Shown: positions 23,911 through 36,200, counted from the stretch's first letter. The stretch is DNA of 64,000 nucleotides from Isoetes taiwanensis (GCA_021234155.1 JAJEKV010000011.1:5475132-5539131); one strand, 5' to 3'. Numbers and translations are program-made. The notes: generated by a model from the sequence alone, not told the origin.

Positions 23911-26900
23911 TTATAAGAGTGATGAAAGAGAGTCGTGAGCTTGGGAAGCCCACTCCTCCTCCTCAAATGCTGCGAGATATTGGCGAATCTTTTGTTTCAA
24001 AGATGGCCATATGTTATTAGGGTGAAGATATTCTTGGGAGAACACAAACTTTCTCCGTCTCTTCCATATTAGCCATAAAAGCCATCCTTTACATAGATTC
24101 AAAGCAACTTTTTTTCCAGTTTGCCAGGATGATGGATAGAGGCCTAACATGATCTCCTTTTCTGAAATAGAAGTCTCAAACTCTTCCTTCAATTTTTCCC
24201 ATACTGATCGCAGTTCCCTGCAGTACATAAAGCAGTGTTCAATTGTTTCTTCTTCTCGCTCACATATTGGGCAACTCAGTGATACATCCCTGTTGAACTT
24301 GTTCACTAATATGTTTACCCTGCATGCTCTGTGAATAATTTGCCATAGCAGTGTGGATACCTTTGGTGGCAGATGGCTCCTCCAAACTCCTTTCCATATT
24401 TGAGTGACATGGTTATCTTCTAATGTTAACTCCCATTGAGAAGGGAGACTTATCAATCCATTCACATGTAGGACCTTGTATGCTTTTGACACAAAATGTT
24501 TTTTATCAAGATTTTCACGAGGTAAGCAGAAAGCACCTACTTGTGGAACCGCATAAGGCGGAATATTATCTCGTACCATGTTCCAAATTCGCTTATCACA
24601 CGTTCTCAGGTTAAACTTGCTTTGGAATGACTCCCAGGAACATTGTACCCCACTTTGATACCAATCTCCAATGCAAGATAAACCTGCCCCAGTCCATCTA
24701 TTTTGCGTTCTTTTGTTCACCACCGAGAAAAGTGGCTCACGGCCCCTGTTGGTTTCCACTTGCAGCCACCACACAGGCATAGACACAGAGGTACAATTTC
24801 TTATATCCAGACGCCATAAAACTTTTACTACCTCCCAAGCTTTAAATAGACCTTTAAGAAATGGCGAAGCTCCTGCATATGGTCTCAATTTATAAAAAAG
24901 GGCCCAGGGCAAGTCTGCTTTATGAGAAGGTTTTCTGCAAGGCGTACAATGAATTAGTGATTGTTTTAAAAGTTCAAGTCCCGGAGATTTCGAGTCCTGT
25001 TGGAGAATTTCCCACATGAATTTGCAGACTAAGATCTTACTGTGCAACTTAAAGTCGAGCATTCCTAGTCCCCCTTGCGCTTTGGATCTCAAACACTTTC
25101 TCCACGCTACTTTGACATTTGCTCCTTCCTCATTTCCACCCCAGACAAAATTTCGCACCATTTTTGTTAACTCTGCTAGCTTTGATTCAGGAGCCAACAA
25201 CACCGATGCAGCGTAAATATGAGTACTGCTAAGCACTGACTTAGCTACAACGATCCTTCCTGCCATGGAGAGTTTACTGACCTTCCACCATCTCAAATGT
25301 TTGTCTAAACTGAGCAAGATTTCATCCCATAAGTTTGAGGATGAGGTGCCTACCCCGATTGGAATGCCAAGCAACTTCGATGAAGACCCAACAGGTACTA
25401 TGGTCCAAGGGAAAGTGGTGACATGAGTCGGGAGGGGCTCATCTAATGGCCAAATAGCTGCACATTTGCCCCAATTGAGAAAGCACCCTGATGCAATAGA
25501 GAAAGAATCCAGTAACTGCTTCGCATTCAAGAGATTATCTTCCGAAGCTTCTAAGAACAAAAACGTATCATCAGCATATTGATTACAGATTTGCTGCGAT
25601 CCATCTGACATCTGTAGCCCTGTTATAACCCTATCTTTCACTGCTGCAAGTAGCACCTGAGATAGTCCTTCTGCAACAATGTTAAAAAGGAAAGGCGCCA
25701 AGGGGCATCCTTGTCTAATGCCCCTGCTTATGTTGAAAATAGGTGAGGTCTCTCCCAAAACTAATACAGATGCACGCGATGATTTCAATAGCTTTGCCAC
25801 AGTACTGGTAAACTCCTGTCCACAGCCAAAAGCAAGCAACATTTTGTCCAAAAAGGACCAGCTCACACTGTCATATGCCTTCTTAAAGTCAAGTTTTAGG
25901 TAAAGCACCTTTTGACGTGTCGTTCTTGCCCAATGTATGCCTTCAAAAGCAGCCGCAATATTACTGAGAATACTTCTGCCTGGAATAAATCCTGACTGAA
26001 CATCAGAAATATGATCCACCAGAATAGGTTTTATTTTTTCCGCATAACCTTTTGCTATAATTTTGTAAAAGGTTGATAACAGAGTAATAGGTCTCCAATC
26101 CCCTATGGATTTCGGTTCTTTCACCTTTGGGATTAGGGTGATACAACCAGTGTTTAATTTGCTATCCAGTTTATCTGCATGTAGAAAGTCCTGATAAGCA
26201 CTGTACACAAGAGGTTGTACCCATTCCCAATACTCTTGAAAGAATTCTGCTGGAATGCCATCTAGACCCGGACATTTATTTTTAGCTAGAGAGCAAGCGG
26301 CCTTACGCAACTCTTCAACAGATAACGGTTGCCCTAGCTGTTCCCTTTGCGTAGCGGATACCTTAGATGTAACTTTTGAGAGAATTAACTCCTCAAAGCA
26401 ATCTTGAAGATATATATTCTTTTTCTTAAAAAAATCTTCAAAATGTTTAGAGACGAACTCCTTTACCTGTTGTGGATTTTGGATAATGAGTCCATCTTCT
26501 CCCTGTACTGAAGATAATGTGGCTGCTTGTTTCCTCTGTTTTGCTACTTTAAAAAAGAAACCTGTGCATTTGTTACCTTCCTTGATCCACGTCAATCCTG
26601 CTTTAGTCCTTGCTTGTTGAATTTTGATTTGCTCTAGCCTCTTGATTTTCTCTAAAACTATCTTTTCCCTCTCGCCTGTGCTAGTGCCATTTCTTTTAAG
26701 TTCTGTCAATTCTTTGTAAAATGATTCCAACAAAGCATTTTCCTCGGCCACCTTGTTACGACCCCAAGCCTTAGCAAATTTTTTTACTGCTGCCAGAGCT
26801 GCAATCATTGCTTCCATTCCCTGTTTATTTCTGCTAGCCGCTGTCCAAATCTGCTTACATTGATCTTTAAAATCTGCATCTTTAAGAAATCTGGTGTTCA

Positions 26901-27666
26901 ACTTGAAGACTGTCTTTAGCAGTTTAGAGGTATTAACTCTAGAAGAGCATATAATCTGTGGATTGTGATCCGAAATAGAATTCTCTAAGAAATTGTGACG
27001 GTATAGTGATATGTTCATTTCTTGCAAAACCTGAGAGTTTACATAACACCTATCATGTCGTGCATATGCCCTACCATCTCCAATCCAACCATTACACCAC
27101 GTGAAACCTGGGTCTCCCTGTAGTTCCATAAATCCCAATTCATTAAGCATACTCAGCCACTGTTCCCTTTCGAATCCATGCACAACCTCAATCCCGCTCC
27201 CATATCTGTCGCTACTAGTTTCCACCATATTGAAGTCCCCAACCATGATCCACCGTACATCTTTATCAAAGTTTTTCAGCTTGTTCTTCACACTGGCCCA
27301 CATGGAAGCTCTTTGTCTGGCTTGATTATGTGCATAGATATTTATTACTCCCCATTTTTTACCATGAGCTAACCAGGTTATTATTGCGCATCTCCCAAAA
27401 TGGTCTGTATATGTCGATAAAAGATTCAGCTGTTTTCTCCATGCAATAAAAGTGCCCGCAGTAGAGCTGCCACTAGACGACATGATGCCCATATAATCTT
27501 TTCCTAGTATGTTAAGCAGAACCCCAATTTCCTCCTCCTTACATTTATGCTCCTGTAAACAAACAATATCTGGAGAGATTTTTTTCAACGCTAGGGATAG
27601 CCTACTGCCTTTGGCCTCAGAGGATTTTACCCCCCTGATGTTCCAGCTAAGGATTTTATGTTCCAT
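23911..27666 (-). CDS. LINE ORF2: endonuclease and reverse transcriptase
   Basis: 1251 residues with no interruption. The APE-type endonuclease occupies about residues 1-240 (SWNIRG at 7-12, catalytic Glu39 in QEH, GDFN 143-146, SDH 232-234). The reverse transcriptase spans about 470-760 with LDFKKAYD (Asp593), RGIRQGCPLAPFLFN and the YADD active site (697-700). The C-terminal part has a zf-RVT zinc-binding motif, CPIC followed by EHCFMYC. It nicks the target and primes cDNA synthesis from the nick. Its ATG overlaps the end of ORF1 by 11 bases (ATGGAACATAA), a layout suited to termination-reinitiation. Confidence 0.95.
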   Translation of the reverse strand: MEHKILSWNIRGVKSSEAKGSRLSLALKKISPDIVCLQEHKCKEEEIGVLLNILGKDYMGIMSSSGSSTAGTFIAWRKQLNLLSTYTDHFGRCAIITWLAHGKKWGVINIYAHNQARQRASMWASVKNKLKNFDKDVRWIMVGDFNMVETSSDRYGSGIEVVHGFEREQWLSMLNELGFMELQGDPGFTWCNGWIGDGRAYARHDRCYVNSQVLQEMNISLYRHNFLENSISDHNPQIICSSRVNTSKLLKTVFKLNTRFLKDADFKDQCKQIWTAASRNKQGMEAMIAALAAVKKFAKAWGRNKVAEENALLESFYKELTELKRNGTSTGEREKIVLEKIKRLEQIKIQQARTKAGLTWIKEGNKCTGFFFKVAKQRKQAATLSSVQGEDGLIIQNPQQVKEFVSKHFEDFFKKKNIYLQDCFEELILSKVTSKVSATQREQLGQPLSVEELRKAACSLAKNKCPGLDGIPAEFFQEYWEWVQPLVYSAYQDFLHADKLDSKLNTGCITLIPKVKEPKSIGDWRPITLLSTFYKIIAKGYAEKIKPILVDHISDVQSGFIPGRSILSNIAAAFEGIHWARTTRQKVLYLKLDFKKAYDSVSWSFLDKMLLAFGCGQEFTSTVAKLLKSSRASVLVLGETSPIFNISRGIRQGCPLAPFLFNIVAEGLSQVLLAAVKDRVITGLQMSDGSQQICNQYADDTFLFLEASEDNLLNAKQLLDSFSIASGCFLNWGKCAAIWPLDEPLPTHVTTFPWTIVPVGSSSKLLGIPIGVGTSSSNLWDEILLSLDKHLRWWKVSKLSMAGRIVVAKSVLSSTHIYAASVLLAPESKLAELTKMVRNFVWGGNEEGANVKVAWRKCLRSKAQGGLGMLDFKLHSKILVCKFMWEILQQDSKSPGLELLKQSLIHCTPCRKPSHKADLPWALFYKLRPYAGASPFLKGLFKAWEVVKVLWRLDIRNCTSVSMPVWWLQVETNRGREPLFSVVNKRTQNRWTGAGLSCIGDWYQSGVQCSWESFQSKFNLRTCDKRIWNMVRDNIPPYAVPQVGAFCLPRENLDKKHFVSKAYKVLHVNGLISLPSQWELTLEDNHVTQIWKGVWRSHLPPKVSTLLWQIIHRACRVNILVNKFNRDVSLSCPICEREEETIEHCFMYCRELRSVWEKLKEEFETSISEKEIMLGLYPSSWQTGKKVALNLCKGWLLWLIWKRRRKFVFSQEYLHPNNIWPSLKQKIRQYLAAFEEEEWASQAHDSLSSLL

Positions 27667-29515
27667 TGGAAAATATATTTGACTGATTGGGTGATGTCGT
27701 CTTAAAGCGATTTTCTCCCACTCTTGGCATAACTCTCTTTTTCCTTGGCATTCCTTCCGCAGGATTCTCTATATTTTCATCCATTGGTAAATCCGCCCAT
27801 CTGTTATTATGCACTGGAAATTGCTCATTGGCAGCTTGATATTCTATTGCCATATACTCAATTGGTGCTTCCTCATTATGGTTCTCTGTTGCTTGAACAT
27901 TGGAACAGTTAGGATCTATAGCTTTTTTTGTGTTATCTCCCGAATTAGGTAATCTTTTTCGTATCTGATTTTTGAGCCTGCCGTGCTGTACCATGGCCCA
28001 TCCATCCTCATTTCCATGTTTCTTTTTATTATCTGTGTTTTCCCCTCGTTCTAGCTTCTTATCCAATTCTGGAGTACCTTTAGATGGTAAATTAACTTCA
28101 CATTCCATTTCTCCTGAGTTTAGATGACCCTTCTCTTTTTTTTCACCATTTGGCTCTATTTCCTTTTCACCTGTTACCTTAATAGCATCTTGGACTTTTG
28201 TCTCCTTTTCTCCTACTACTTTGACGTTACCTTGTGATTCACTCCGGCTTACAAAACAATTTTCCAGACCCTTAATTTCCATTGTGGGAAACATCCTTCT
28301 AATTTCCCATCCATTTATGAGTCTTAACTTGAACAGAGAGTAGTACGTCCCACTTTGCACAAGAGTGAACTGTGGAATACCCTCTGCTGCTGTAATACCC
28401 ACACAGATTCTTGGCCCTTTTGCGATAGAGTGAGTTATGTATGTGCCCAGATTCTTTGCTATGGCAATTAAAAATTCCGAGTCAAGCATATCCATTGGAA
28501 GCTGTTCAATCTCAAGCCAGCAAGGAAGTTTAACAGCTGACAGTTTATCTGGGGTAAAGCCTGGAGAATAGTACTGGTACAACACAAACTCCCCCGCAAA
28601 GCGATCTACTCCTCTGGAAACTATATTTTCCACAGTTTTCTCATCATCAAATAATATTAGGAAAAAGTTGCTCCCAATAGCTTTGATACTTTGAAATTGT
28701 GGCATATTCAAAGCATCGAGATGCCTGGTAAACCAATTTTGTAGCTTCCTGTAGTCCAGAAATCCTCCGGTAAAAAACCCCACTACTGCCTTAGAGATTA
28801 AATTTTCCATATGGTTTATCTCTGTTACTTTAATATTGCAATGTTCCGGCTTGAGGCCTGCTGATTGAAGAAGCTGCTCTAGATTGGTAGACAAGTTTTT
28901 AGAGGAAAGAGCGTTCAAGGCTTCTTCTACTCTGCCACTACGGGATTCATTTGGGACTCCTTTCTTAATCCATTCAGAGAACCTGGGTCTTATAATTCTT
29001 TCTACAGTATTACCCTGTTTCCACGAGTTAGATCTCTTAGCTTCATTACTGTTCACAGTGGGCTTCAAATTTCCACAGTTTATCATCTCCTCTTGCTTAC
29101 CACCGGTACTAAGATCTACTACTATAGGCTCCGGGATAGAAGTAAATGGAATGCTTACCCCTTTTTTTTCTTTTCCAAGCTTCTGGTCTGTAGCTTCCAG
29201 TTCAGTTCCTTCTCCTGCTCTCGAACCCTGTCTCGCTAAATCCACCTCCCCCTGTCCCTGCAAACCCCAGGTGGCGCCACAAACCCTTTCCGCTTCTTTT
29301 ATTATGCTGCCGAAGTTTTCCCCTTTGCCCGCTACAGTAATTTCATCGTTGCCCTTTGCCTGAACAGATTCGCCAGGATCGCTAGATGCGCTGTAGGCCG
29401 AACCGTTTACTCTGATTCCTGTGGGAGGCCCTGGGCCTCCGATTTTTCCTCCTGGATTGCCATTACCGTTTGCCGCAGAGGCGGCCGCCCTGTTTGTCGC
29501 CTTCGACGCACTCAT
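27656..29515 (-). CDS. LINE ORF1: DUF4283 RNA-binding-type protein
   Basis: 619 residues with no interruption. The N-terminal 230 residues are low-complexity and polar. A DUF4283 domain follows at about 238-370, with features such as GFFTGGFLDYRKLQNWF and LPCWLEIEQLPMDML. DUF4283 is common in ORF1 of plant L1 elements, where it is thought to bind element RNA. The C-terminal 200 residues are lysine/glutamate-rich, and I see no zinc knuckle. It is placed immediately upstream of ORF2 with an 11-base overlap. Confidence 0.9.
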   Translation of the reverse strand: MSASKATNRAAASAANGNGNPGGKIGGPGPPTGIRVNGSAYSASSDPGESVQAKGNDEITVAGKGENFGSIIKEAERVCGATWGLQGQGEVDLARQGSRAGEGTELEATDQKLGKEKKGVSIPFTSIPEPIVVDLSTGGKQEEMINCGNLKPTVNSNEAKRSNSWKQGNTVERIIRPRFSEWIKKGVPNESRSGRVEEALNALSSKNLSTNLEQLLQSAGLKPEHCNIKVTEINHMENLISKAVVGFFTGGFLDYRKLQNWFTRHLDALNMPQFQSIKAIGSNFFLILFDDEKTVENIVSRGVDRFAGEFVLYQYYSPGFTPDKLSAVKLPCWLEIEQLPMDMLDSEFLIAIAKNLGTYITHSIAKGPRICVGITAAEGIPQFTLVQSGTYYSLFKLRLINGWEIRRMFPTMEIKGLENCFVSRSESQGNVKVVGEKETKVQDAIKVTGEKEIEPNGEKKEKGHLNSGEMECEVNLPSKGTPELDKKLERGENTDNKKKHGNEDGWAMVQHGRLKNQIRKRLPNSGDNTKKAIDPNCSNVQATENHNEEAPIEYMAIEYQAANEQFPVHNNRWADLPMDENIENPAEGMPRKKRVMPRVGENRFKTTSPNQSNIFSNGT

Positions 29516-29552
29516 CCTTTCTTGCTTTAGGGCTCCTATGTTCTTGTCGGGA

Positions 29553-29570
29553 TCTATGTACTACGATGTT
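29553..29570. repeat. LINE target-site duplication, right copy
   Basis: TCTATGTACTACGATGTT is identical to the copy at 23764-23781 and borders the LINE 5' end. Confidence 0.9.
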
Positions 29571-30330
29571 GATTGTGTTTGGAGTTTGTAAATTGAATAT
29601 GTAATATTTTACAGAAATTAATCTTGTGTGGATTATCAGAAGCTGTTGCATGTTGTTATTGATGGAATGTATATGAGAATTTGTTGCATGTTATTGATGG
29701 AATGTATATGAGAATTTATTGCATGTTCTTTGGTTTATTGAAGGATGAATTGGTTAACATGATTACATTATAATAATTTGTAGACATGTCATTAGATAAT
29801 CAATCACAAAAATAATTACAAAAGCAAAATAATCTCCATTCTTGCGAGTATCAACATGCGAAAAGCAGATACCAAGACATTAGCCCGGCAACGCCGGGCT
29901 CACGTTTACTAGTGATTACATTATAATAATTTGTAGACAATCCAATTGAAAGGATTACATTATAATAATTTGTAGACATATATCAATTGAAAGGATGAGG
30001 ATGTAAATTGAATATGTAATATTTTACAGAAATTAAACTTGTGTGCATTGTTAGAACCTGTTGCATGTTGTTATTGATGGAATGTATATGAGAATTTATT
30101 GCATTTCTTTGATTTATTGAAGGATGAATTAGTTAACATGATTACATTATAATGATCTGTAGACATATTCAGACCATATTAGAATTAAAATGATTACATT
30201 ATCATGAACAAAATCTGTGCACACTTTTATAGTTTTATTTATTTACATATCAACTGTCCTCTATTACATTATGAAAGCTTAGGAATAAACACACTGTTTG
30301 CACACTGTCTGTACAGATGAAATTCACTGC
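29571..30330. other. AT-rich noncoding segment (unit 2)
   Basis: Counterpart of 6079-6750. It has small extra repeats absent from unit 1, such as repeated TGTTGCATGTTATTGATGG phrases at about 29644 and 29685. No gene is seen. Confidence 0.6.
29882..29912 (+). mobile_element. Helitron 3' terminus (unit 2 copy)
   Basis: The same hairpin (AGCCCGGC, AAC loop, GCCGGGCT) and CTAG end at 29909-29912 as in unit 1, followed by T. No matching 5' end was recognised. Confidence 0.65.
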
Positions 30331-32327
30331 CTAACCACGATGAGTACCCATTTTGTCTGCAATTTCAGCAGCACGAAAATTTCCTGCTTTGTCCAGGGAC
30401 TTCACTAGATCTTCTAAATGTTCCAAATTCTCCCTATGCTGGCCAAGACTGTTCATGAGGCAGCCGGTTTCTTCCTCCACGTCTCCAATTCGATGAAGAA
30501 TTTTTTGGATTGGGGTCATGGATGAAACCAGCACATGAATATGCATGTGAGGTTCATGCCTTCGTTTTATAGAATGGTGGGTCTCTGCCGAAAGTGGAGC
30601 AGCTTCCTCTGTGCATATAAAATAGTCAACAATAATAGGAATAATATTCAGAATAACAAAAGAAGTTTTAAACTCTATAATACCAGGGTGCAAAAAGGAT
30701 TAATTTCTTGCAATGATGCACTAATTCGTCCCACCCATTTGAAAGGCACCTTTCTTTCCTTTGCAACCTCATATCTGTCACTATCATCATGGATATACCA
30801 GTGCAAAGGTTGGTGCGGCATTGATGATGGCAGGATTTGATGGTATGCCCGTCCCATCATTGCAACCGACGATGGTGTTCTCAGCTTAACAAACTGCCCA
30901 CAGACGGACAGAGCGGTAAATGAGAATAAGCGGTTCACTTTTCCACTCAATTGGCTGAATCCATTTACATTATACGAACGGACTAATACTGGCGGCAGGT
31001 CAGGAAGCTTTGGCAATATACGTTTCCCATTATTAAAACAAAAGGAATCAGCTTCATCCTTCATTAGTTGAACTCCACAATTACAACAAATTTTTGACCA
31101 GCTACACCCATCGAACCTTTTAGTATTGTTTGCCAAGTCCATCTCTATACGTTTCGTTTCCCAATATTCCTTTGCATCTACACATCCTCTTTGTTTCTTT
31201 GATGCATCTATCCGGTCTGCACGATAATTTCGACTACGCAATGCATTCCCAGACTTTGACATTGTTACATAGGGTTTCTGCAATCTGTGAGAATGTTTTT
31301 TCTGTCTAATCTGTTCATGCGATTGATTCTCTCCACATGCTATATCCAAAGATATAGTTGTTTCACCTGATTCCCTGCCACCCTCAGCGTTCATAGTCGG
31401 CTCTACGCCTGTAGCAGCCAGCGCTGCAGTATAGTCTGGGCTTTCCATATTAATAGCATCCTTAACCGAATCAACACTGTTCATTGTATTTGCACTCATT
31501 AAATTTGAATTAATATCAATGTTCTCAGTTACTAATGTTGTTGCCCCTGCATCATTGCAAACACCTTCTGTTATCTTAGATGGAGCAGCATTCATGGACA
31601 TATTAGCCAATTGTAAATTACTCCCTAGCTCTTCCTCCTCGATATTCAGCTCATTCATTCGCTGTGCATATCGCACCTTTGCATATTCACGTTGTTTCTG
31701 TCTTATTGCATTTTGTTTCTGTCTCATTGCATTTTTTCTATCCTCTGGTAATTTTGCATACCATTTACGGTGCCGCTCATTTTGTTTATCTCTACGCGTA
31801 TCTTCTTTCGTCTTCTTAGGTTGAACGTCAACATGATTTTTCCTGGATGCTACATTCAAAGACTCAAAAATAACAGCCCCACTATTAGATGCTTCATCAT
31901 CAATAGCCATCGGCTCTACATCCGCAGCAGCTGCTGTTCCAGCATTGCCTGAACTCTCTACAACCATAGGGTCTTCGACTACATCATCACTATGTATCAT
32001 ACTTGCACTCAACAAATTCAAATTAGTTGCATTGCAAGTAGATGCGCATCCTGCCTCATACATACTTGCACTAACGTTCTCAGCCGCATCAGGTACCTCT
32101 CGATTACATTGCACATGCTCTTCCTTCGTATTCAGCTCACCCATTCGTCGCGCATATCGCGCCTTCGCATATCGCGCCTTCGCATATTCTCGCTGCTTCT
32201 GTCTCATTTCCATCTTCTTTTCCTCTGGTAAATTTGCATACCAAATACGTCTAATCTCATTTTCCTTATATCTGGGTGTCCCCTCTTTCACTTTCCGTCC
32301 CATTGCCCCGTATCTTTTTAAATACAC
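30331..32327 (-). CDS. Helitron-like N-terminal domain protein, two exons (unit 2)
   Basis: Twin of 6751-8746, differing by a handful of substitutions. Exon 1 is 32327-30684 and exon 2 is 30606-30331, with the same donor CTG|GTATTA and acceptor. The product is about 639 residues. It has two basic RQKQREYAK-type repeats, an acidic/polar middle, then the CCNCGVQL to WYIHDD block typical of the Helitron N domain (about 409-548), and a short helical exon-2 tail. The frame is kept in both duplicated copies and the splice sites are preserved. This mildly favours a coding role, but the duplication is recent. No nuclease or helicase domain is attached. Confidence 0.7.
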
Positions 32328-35100
32328 CTATCTCAGCGCAAATCTGACAGGTCACAACAGAAATGTAAAGCATCATAGGTACATATTACACGGCCAACAA
32401 TTCCCTAACATTATATCTTCCTATATTGAAATCCCATGTTTTAGTTTCCCTCTGCATTGTGAATCGAGAATTCCCCCAATACTATCACTGCTTTCATTCA
32501 GTATCCCTAGCAATTTTTTGCATCTAAAATACATAATACCAGAAGCCATGTTAACCCAGCAAATTTGCTAATTCATGCAGGTATTTGAAGAATTAAAGTA
32601 GATAGGCAATAAGACCAATGATTTCTATGTCATTTCTTGGTCATTTAGGAGACATGCAGCTGCCTGGGGGATCCCTATTAATTGGGTTTGCAAATATTAC
32701 ACGATATTCTGTATTGGCCGGATTAGCCATGGGCATGGAGCTAATTTGCTGCCAAGCTTTTGGATCCAAGAAATGGTAGATAATGGGTTTAACTTTGCAA
32801 CAAACGGCGAGAAATGCAATAGGATAAACCTGCATTTCTCTACCCTATGCCTCAAGTAGAAGGGCAATTTTCATCTAACTATAAGAGCTAACACTATACA
32901 GAGCTTGCATTACCAAATGAGCATCATATCTGCCTACTGAATTCCCATGCATTCAGTCCTTAACATTATATCTGCCTAGTACTGAATTCCCATGCATTGC
33001 AAGTCAGGAATTCCCCTCATACTACATTAGACTTAACACCTACAGCCTTGTCGCTGTCTCTAGCCACATTTTTTTTTAATTTGCAACCCGTAGACTGCCC
33101 ATATGATCAGCGAGTTTAAGCCGGTATATTACTTTACATATACATAAGTTATGGTATGAGCCTAAACGCTGAATTACACCATCATCTCCACTGCTAAGCA
33201 CATCATATGGATCGTATAGCCTTGCATTAACTAGGGACTGAATTTCTGTACGGGCGAAACAGCTTAGCCTATGCCCTAAGTAGAAGGACAATTTTTATCT
33301 AACTGTAAGAGCTAAATCCTAATTATGAACGAAATGCCTATTCCTCAACTATGCAAGAACCTGGTTAAGCTCGGTTTCACCACTATCAGTCAATCTTCAC
33401 TGTTTTCATACTCAGCTCCTCTGCTTCCTAAGAATCCGCTTGTTAAGCAATAAATTTCATAAGCCTTCTATCATTCCTGCATGTTATTGGATCCAACAAC
33501 TTACAATTGTTAGCCAAATCTTTCAGACATAACACTATAAACACATAGCTCAAACACTCTGACATAGCTCAATGAAGACTTTGTGCAGCCAAATTTGAAG
33601 CCAATACAAACATCTATACAACCTTACACTGCTCACTAATCTATAGCTAAATTGACAATTTGTAAAACGCAATATATCTCTAATCTCTTTTGGATAGCCC
33701 GCAGGCTACAACCTCCCAGCTGTATCAAACAATGCCGTTCTAATTTGCCCCGACAGAAAATACCCTCTACACCCAATCCGACAAACCAGTCTAAACCTAA
33801 CAAAGATCAAACTACATCTAACCTGATATCGCCATAGCCTGGATGCTCCCGCTCCATCGATTCGTTCCCTCCCATTTTACCATAGTCGTCTACCGTACCA
33901 CAGTCCCTAAACCCTCAAATCTCAAATTTTACAGCTTATTAATATATGGAGCAAATAATATGTATCAAAATGAACATTCCGGGACCCCACCGGCAAACTG
34001 GGAATGCTGTCCCAGTTTCCATTCCCCTACAAAATAGAAATGGGGGAGTCGTTTCAAGGGAAATAAAAGAGTTTTACAAGATCAGCAAGAGATTGCAGAG
34101 TTTCTGAGAGGCTTTTCAACAAGATTTAAGCAAGATTTTGCAGATGGGGAAGTTTTCCGAGCAAGATTTTGGAGATTTTCGGCTGAGCCTCTACTTCTGG
34201 CTTGCTATCTTACATGGCCTGCAGAGCAAACAACAATGGAAACAACAAGCTGCAAAGAACTGCAGAGCTCCAGAACTATTATTGAGCTCGCATCTGCTTG
34301 AAGAACTGATCGCAGAGCTCGAAGATCTTGCTTGCAAAGCTTGAAGAACTGATTGCATCTGCTTGGAGAACTGCTCGAAGATCTTGCTTGCAAAGCTCGA
34401 AGAAGAACCGGTGCGAACTTCGCATTTGCAGAGATCGAAGAACAACCCTGAAGAGATCTTTTAGCAGAGATCAAAGTTCGCATTTAGCAGAGAACAACCC
34501 TGAACGCATTTGCAGAGATATCGAAGAACAACCCTGAAAAAAAATGCGCCAAAGAACCCTAAGCGCAACCCTAAAAAATAACCTGCCCAGAATGGGTCCA
34601 CCCGATTCCATTCCGCGTTGTAGGAAAGTGCCACGTGGCATTACCAGATTACACGTCAGTGGATTAGATGACCCATTTCTATTTTAAACATTGGAAAGAT
34701 GGTTAGCACGCACTTTTCCTAAAACCCATTCTCCCTCGTCACCGGCTCAAACCCCCTTTACAACATAAATGTTTCCCCACTTCTTAATCTCCCAAACACA
34801 AATAATTACCATTTATCCCCCATTTTCTCAAATGCCATCATCCTTTCTACGTCCTAAAAACAAATACCTCCCATCACATGTGCCCCTTTCTCAAAATACA
34901 AATACCTCCCATTATTATTGTCTCGTAAATCCCTCTAGTCTTTCCATGTCTTAGACACAAATATTTGCCGTCAGCCCCTTATCTATGACCCCGTCTCAAA
35001 TGTACAAAGTCTCGAACACAAAAATTTGCCACCAACCTCAAATCAACCTAGGTCGCAAAATCGTCTATATAAAACCTATACAAATGTAAGATCAAATCAA
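32328..35100. other. Upstream region of the unit-2 Helitron-N gene
   Basis: Counterpart of 8747-11554. It contains the same two short conserved frames (32641-32835 and 33076-33291), the GCAGAG/CGAAGA repeat block (about 34280-34540) and a C-rich noncoding stretch. I see no gene I can name. Confidence 0.45.
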
Positions 35101-35396
35101 AGGCTATATAGAATTTATATAGAAACTTCAAACCCATCTAAGCCGCAGGATACAGCCCCAAGCAACATGAGACACACAATCTCGGACCGACGATCAAGAT
35201 CAAATCAACCTGGACCGTAGAATCGTCTATATAGAATATATATAAGAACTCCCAACCCATCTGGGCCACATGATACTTCCCAAAGCCACGACAGCCGTCG
35301 GATCTTGGATCAACGGCCGGATAAGCGCGACAAACATAAGCCATATATATGATTGATATACAAGTGATTGTACTATGAAGGAACGTACAAATTTTG

Positions 35397-36200
35397 AGTC
35401 ATCCAGTGAAGATTCTATAAAGATTCTCTTAGATTCTTCAAGGCTTAGAAAAAATTTCCCTAGATTCTCGAAGATTTCACGAAAATTTCCTTAAATTCCT
35501 TTACATTCTCTTGAGATTCTTATAGATTCTTTAAGATTCTCTTAAGCTTCCCCTGGACTCTCAACGATTAACCCAAATTTCCTCTAGATTCTCCAAGATT
35601 CTATGTAGATTCTCCTAAATTCCCATAGATTCTATGAAGATTTCCCTGCAAAACACATCCAATGTGAAAGATTCCCCAAGATTCCACAAAGATTCTTCTA
35701 GATTCTTAATATTCTACAAAGATTCCTCTAGATTCTCTAAGATTATATATAGATTTTATGTAGATTCCCCTAGATTTCTTTAGATATTATATATATTCCC
35801 CTAGATTCCATTAGATCTAAGTACATTCCCCTAGATTCTCCAAGATTCCATTAAAGATCACGTAGATTCTCAAAGACTTTACGAAGATGTGCTTAGATTC
35901 TGCTAGAATTCCTAAGATTCTCTTAAAATTCCCATAGATTTCCTAATTCTGTTGAGATTCCTCCAGATTCCCCAAGTTTCTATGTAGATTCTCCCAGATC
36001 CCCTTAGATTCTATGAAGATCCTCCTAGATTCTTCAAGATTTTATCAAGATTCCCCTAGATTCTCAAAGGTTTTATAAAGATTCGCTTAGATTCTTAAAG
36101 ATTCTCTTGTGATTCCCATAGATTCCTCAAGATTCTATTGAGATTCCTTTACATTCTTTAAGATCCTATGAAAATTCCTCTAGATTCTCTTAAATTCCCA
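35397..36200. repeat. AGATTCT-type satellite (unit 2)
   Basis: Degenerate AGATTCT/AGATTCC repeats with about 10-bp spacing, homologous to but much shorter than 12050-14235. A unique spacer shared with 14236-14460 follows. Confidence 0.8.

Larger units (their letters stand above)
23781..29552 (-). mobile_element. L1-type LINE, apparently full length and intact
   Basis: A 5.8-kb minus-strand non-LTR retrotransposon with a poly-A tail (plus-strand T run from 23781), two long open frames and an 18-bp target-site duplication. A short 5' leader precedes ORF1 (ATG at 29513-29515). It is inserted into the AT-rich segment after the gypsy fragment. Unit 1 holds the unoccupied site at about 6061-6078, so insertion followed the tandem duplication. 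The lack of any frame damage suggests a recent insertion. Confidence 0.95.
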
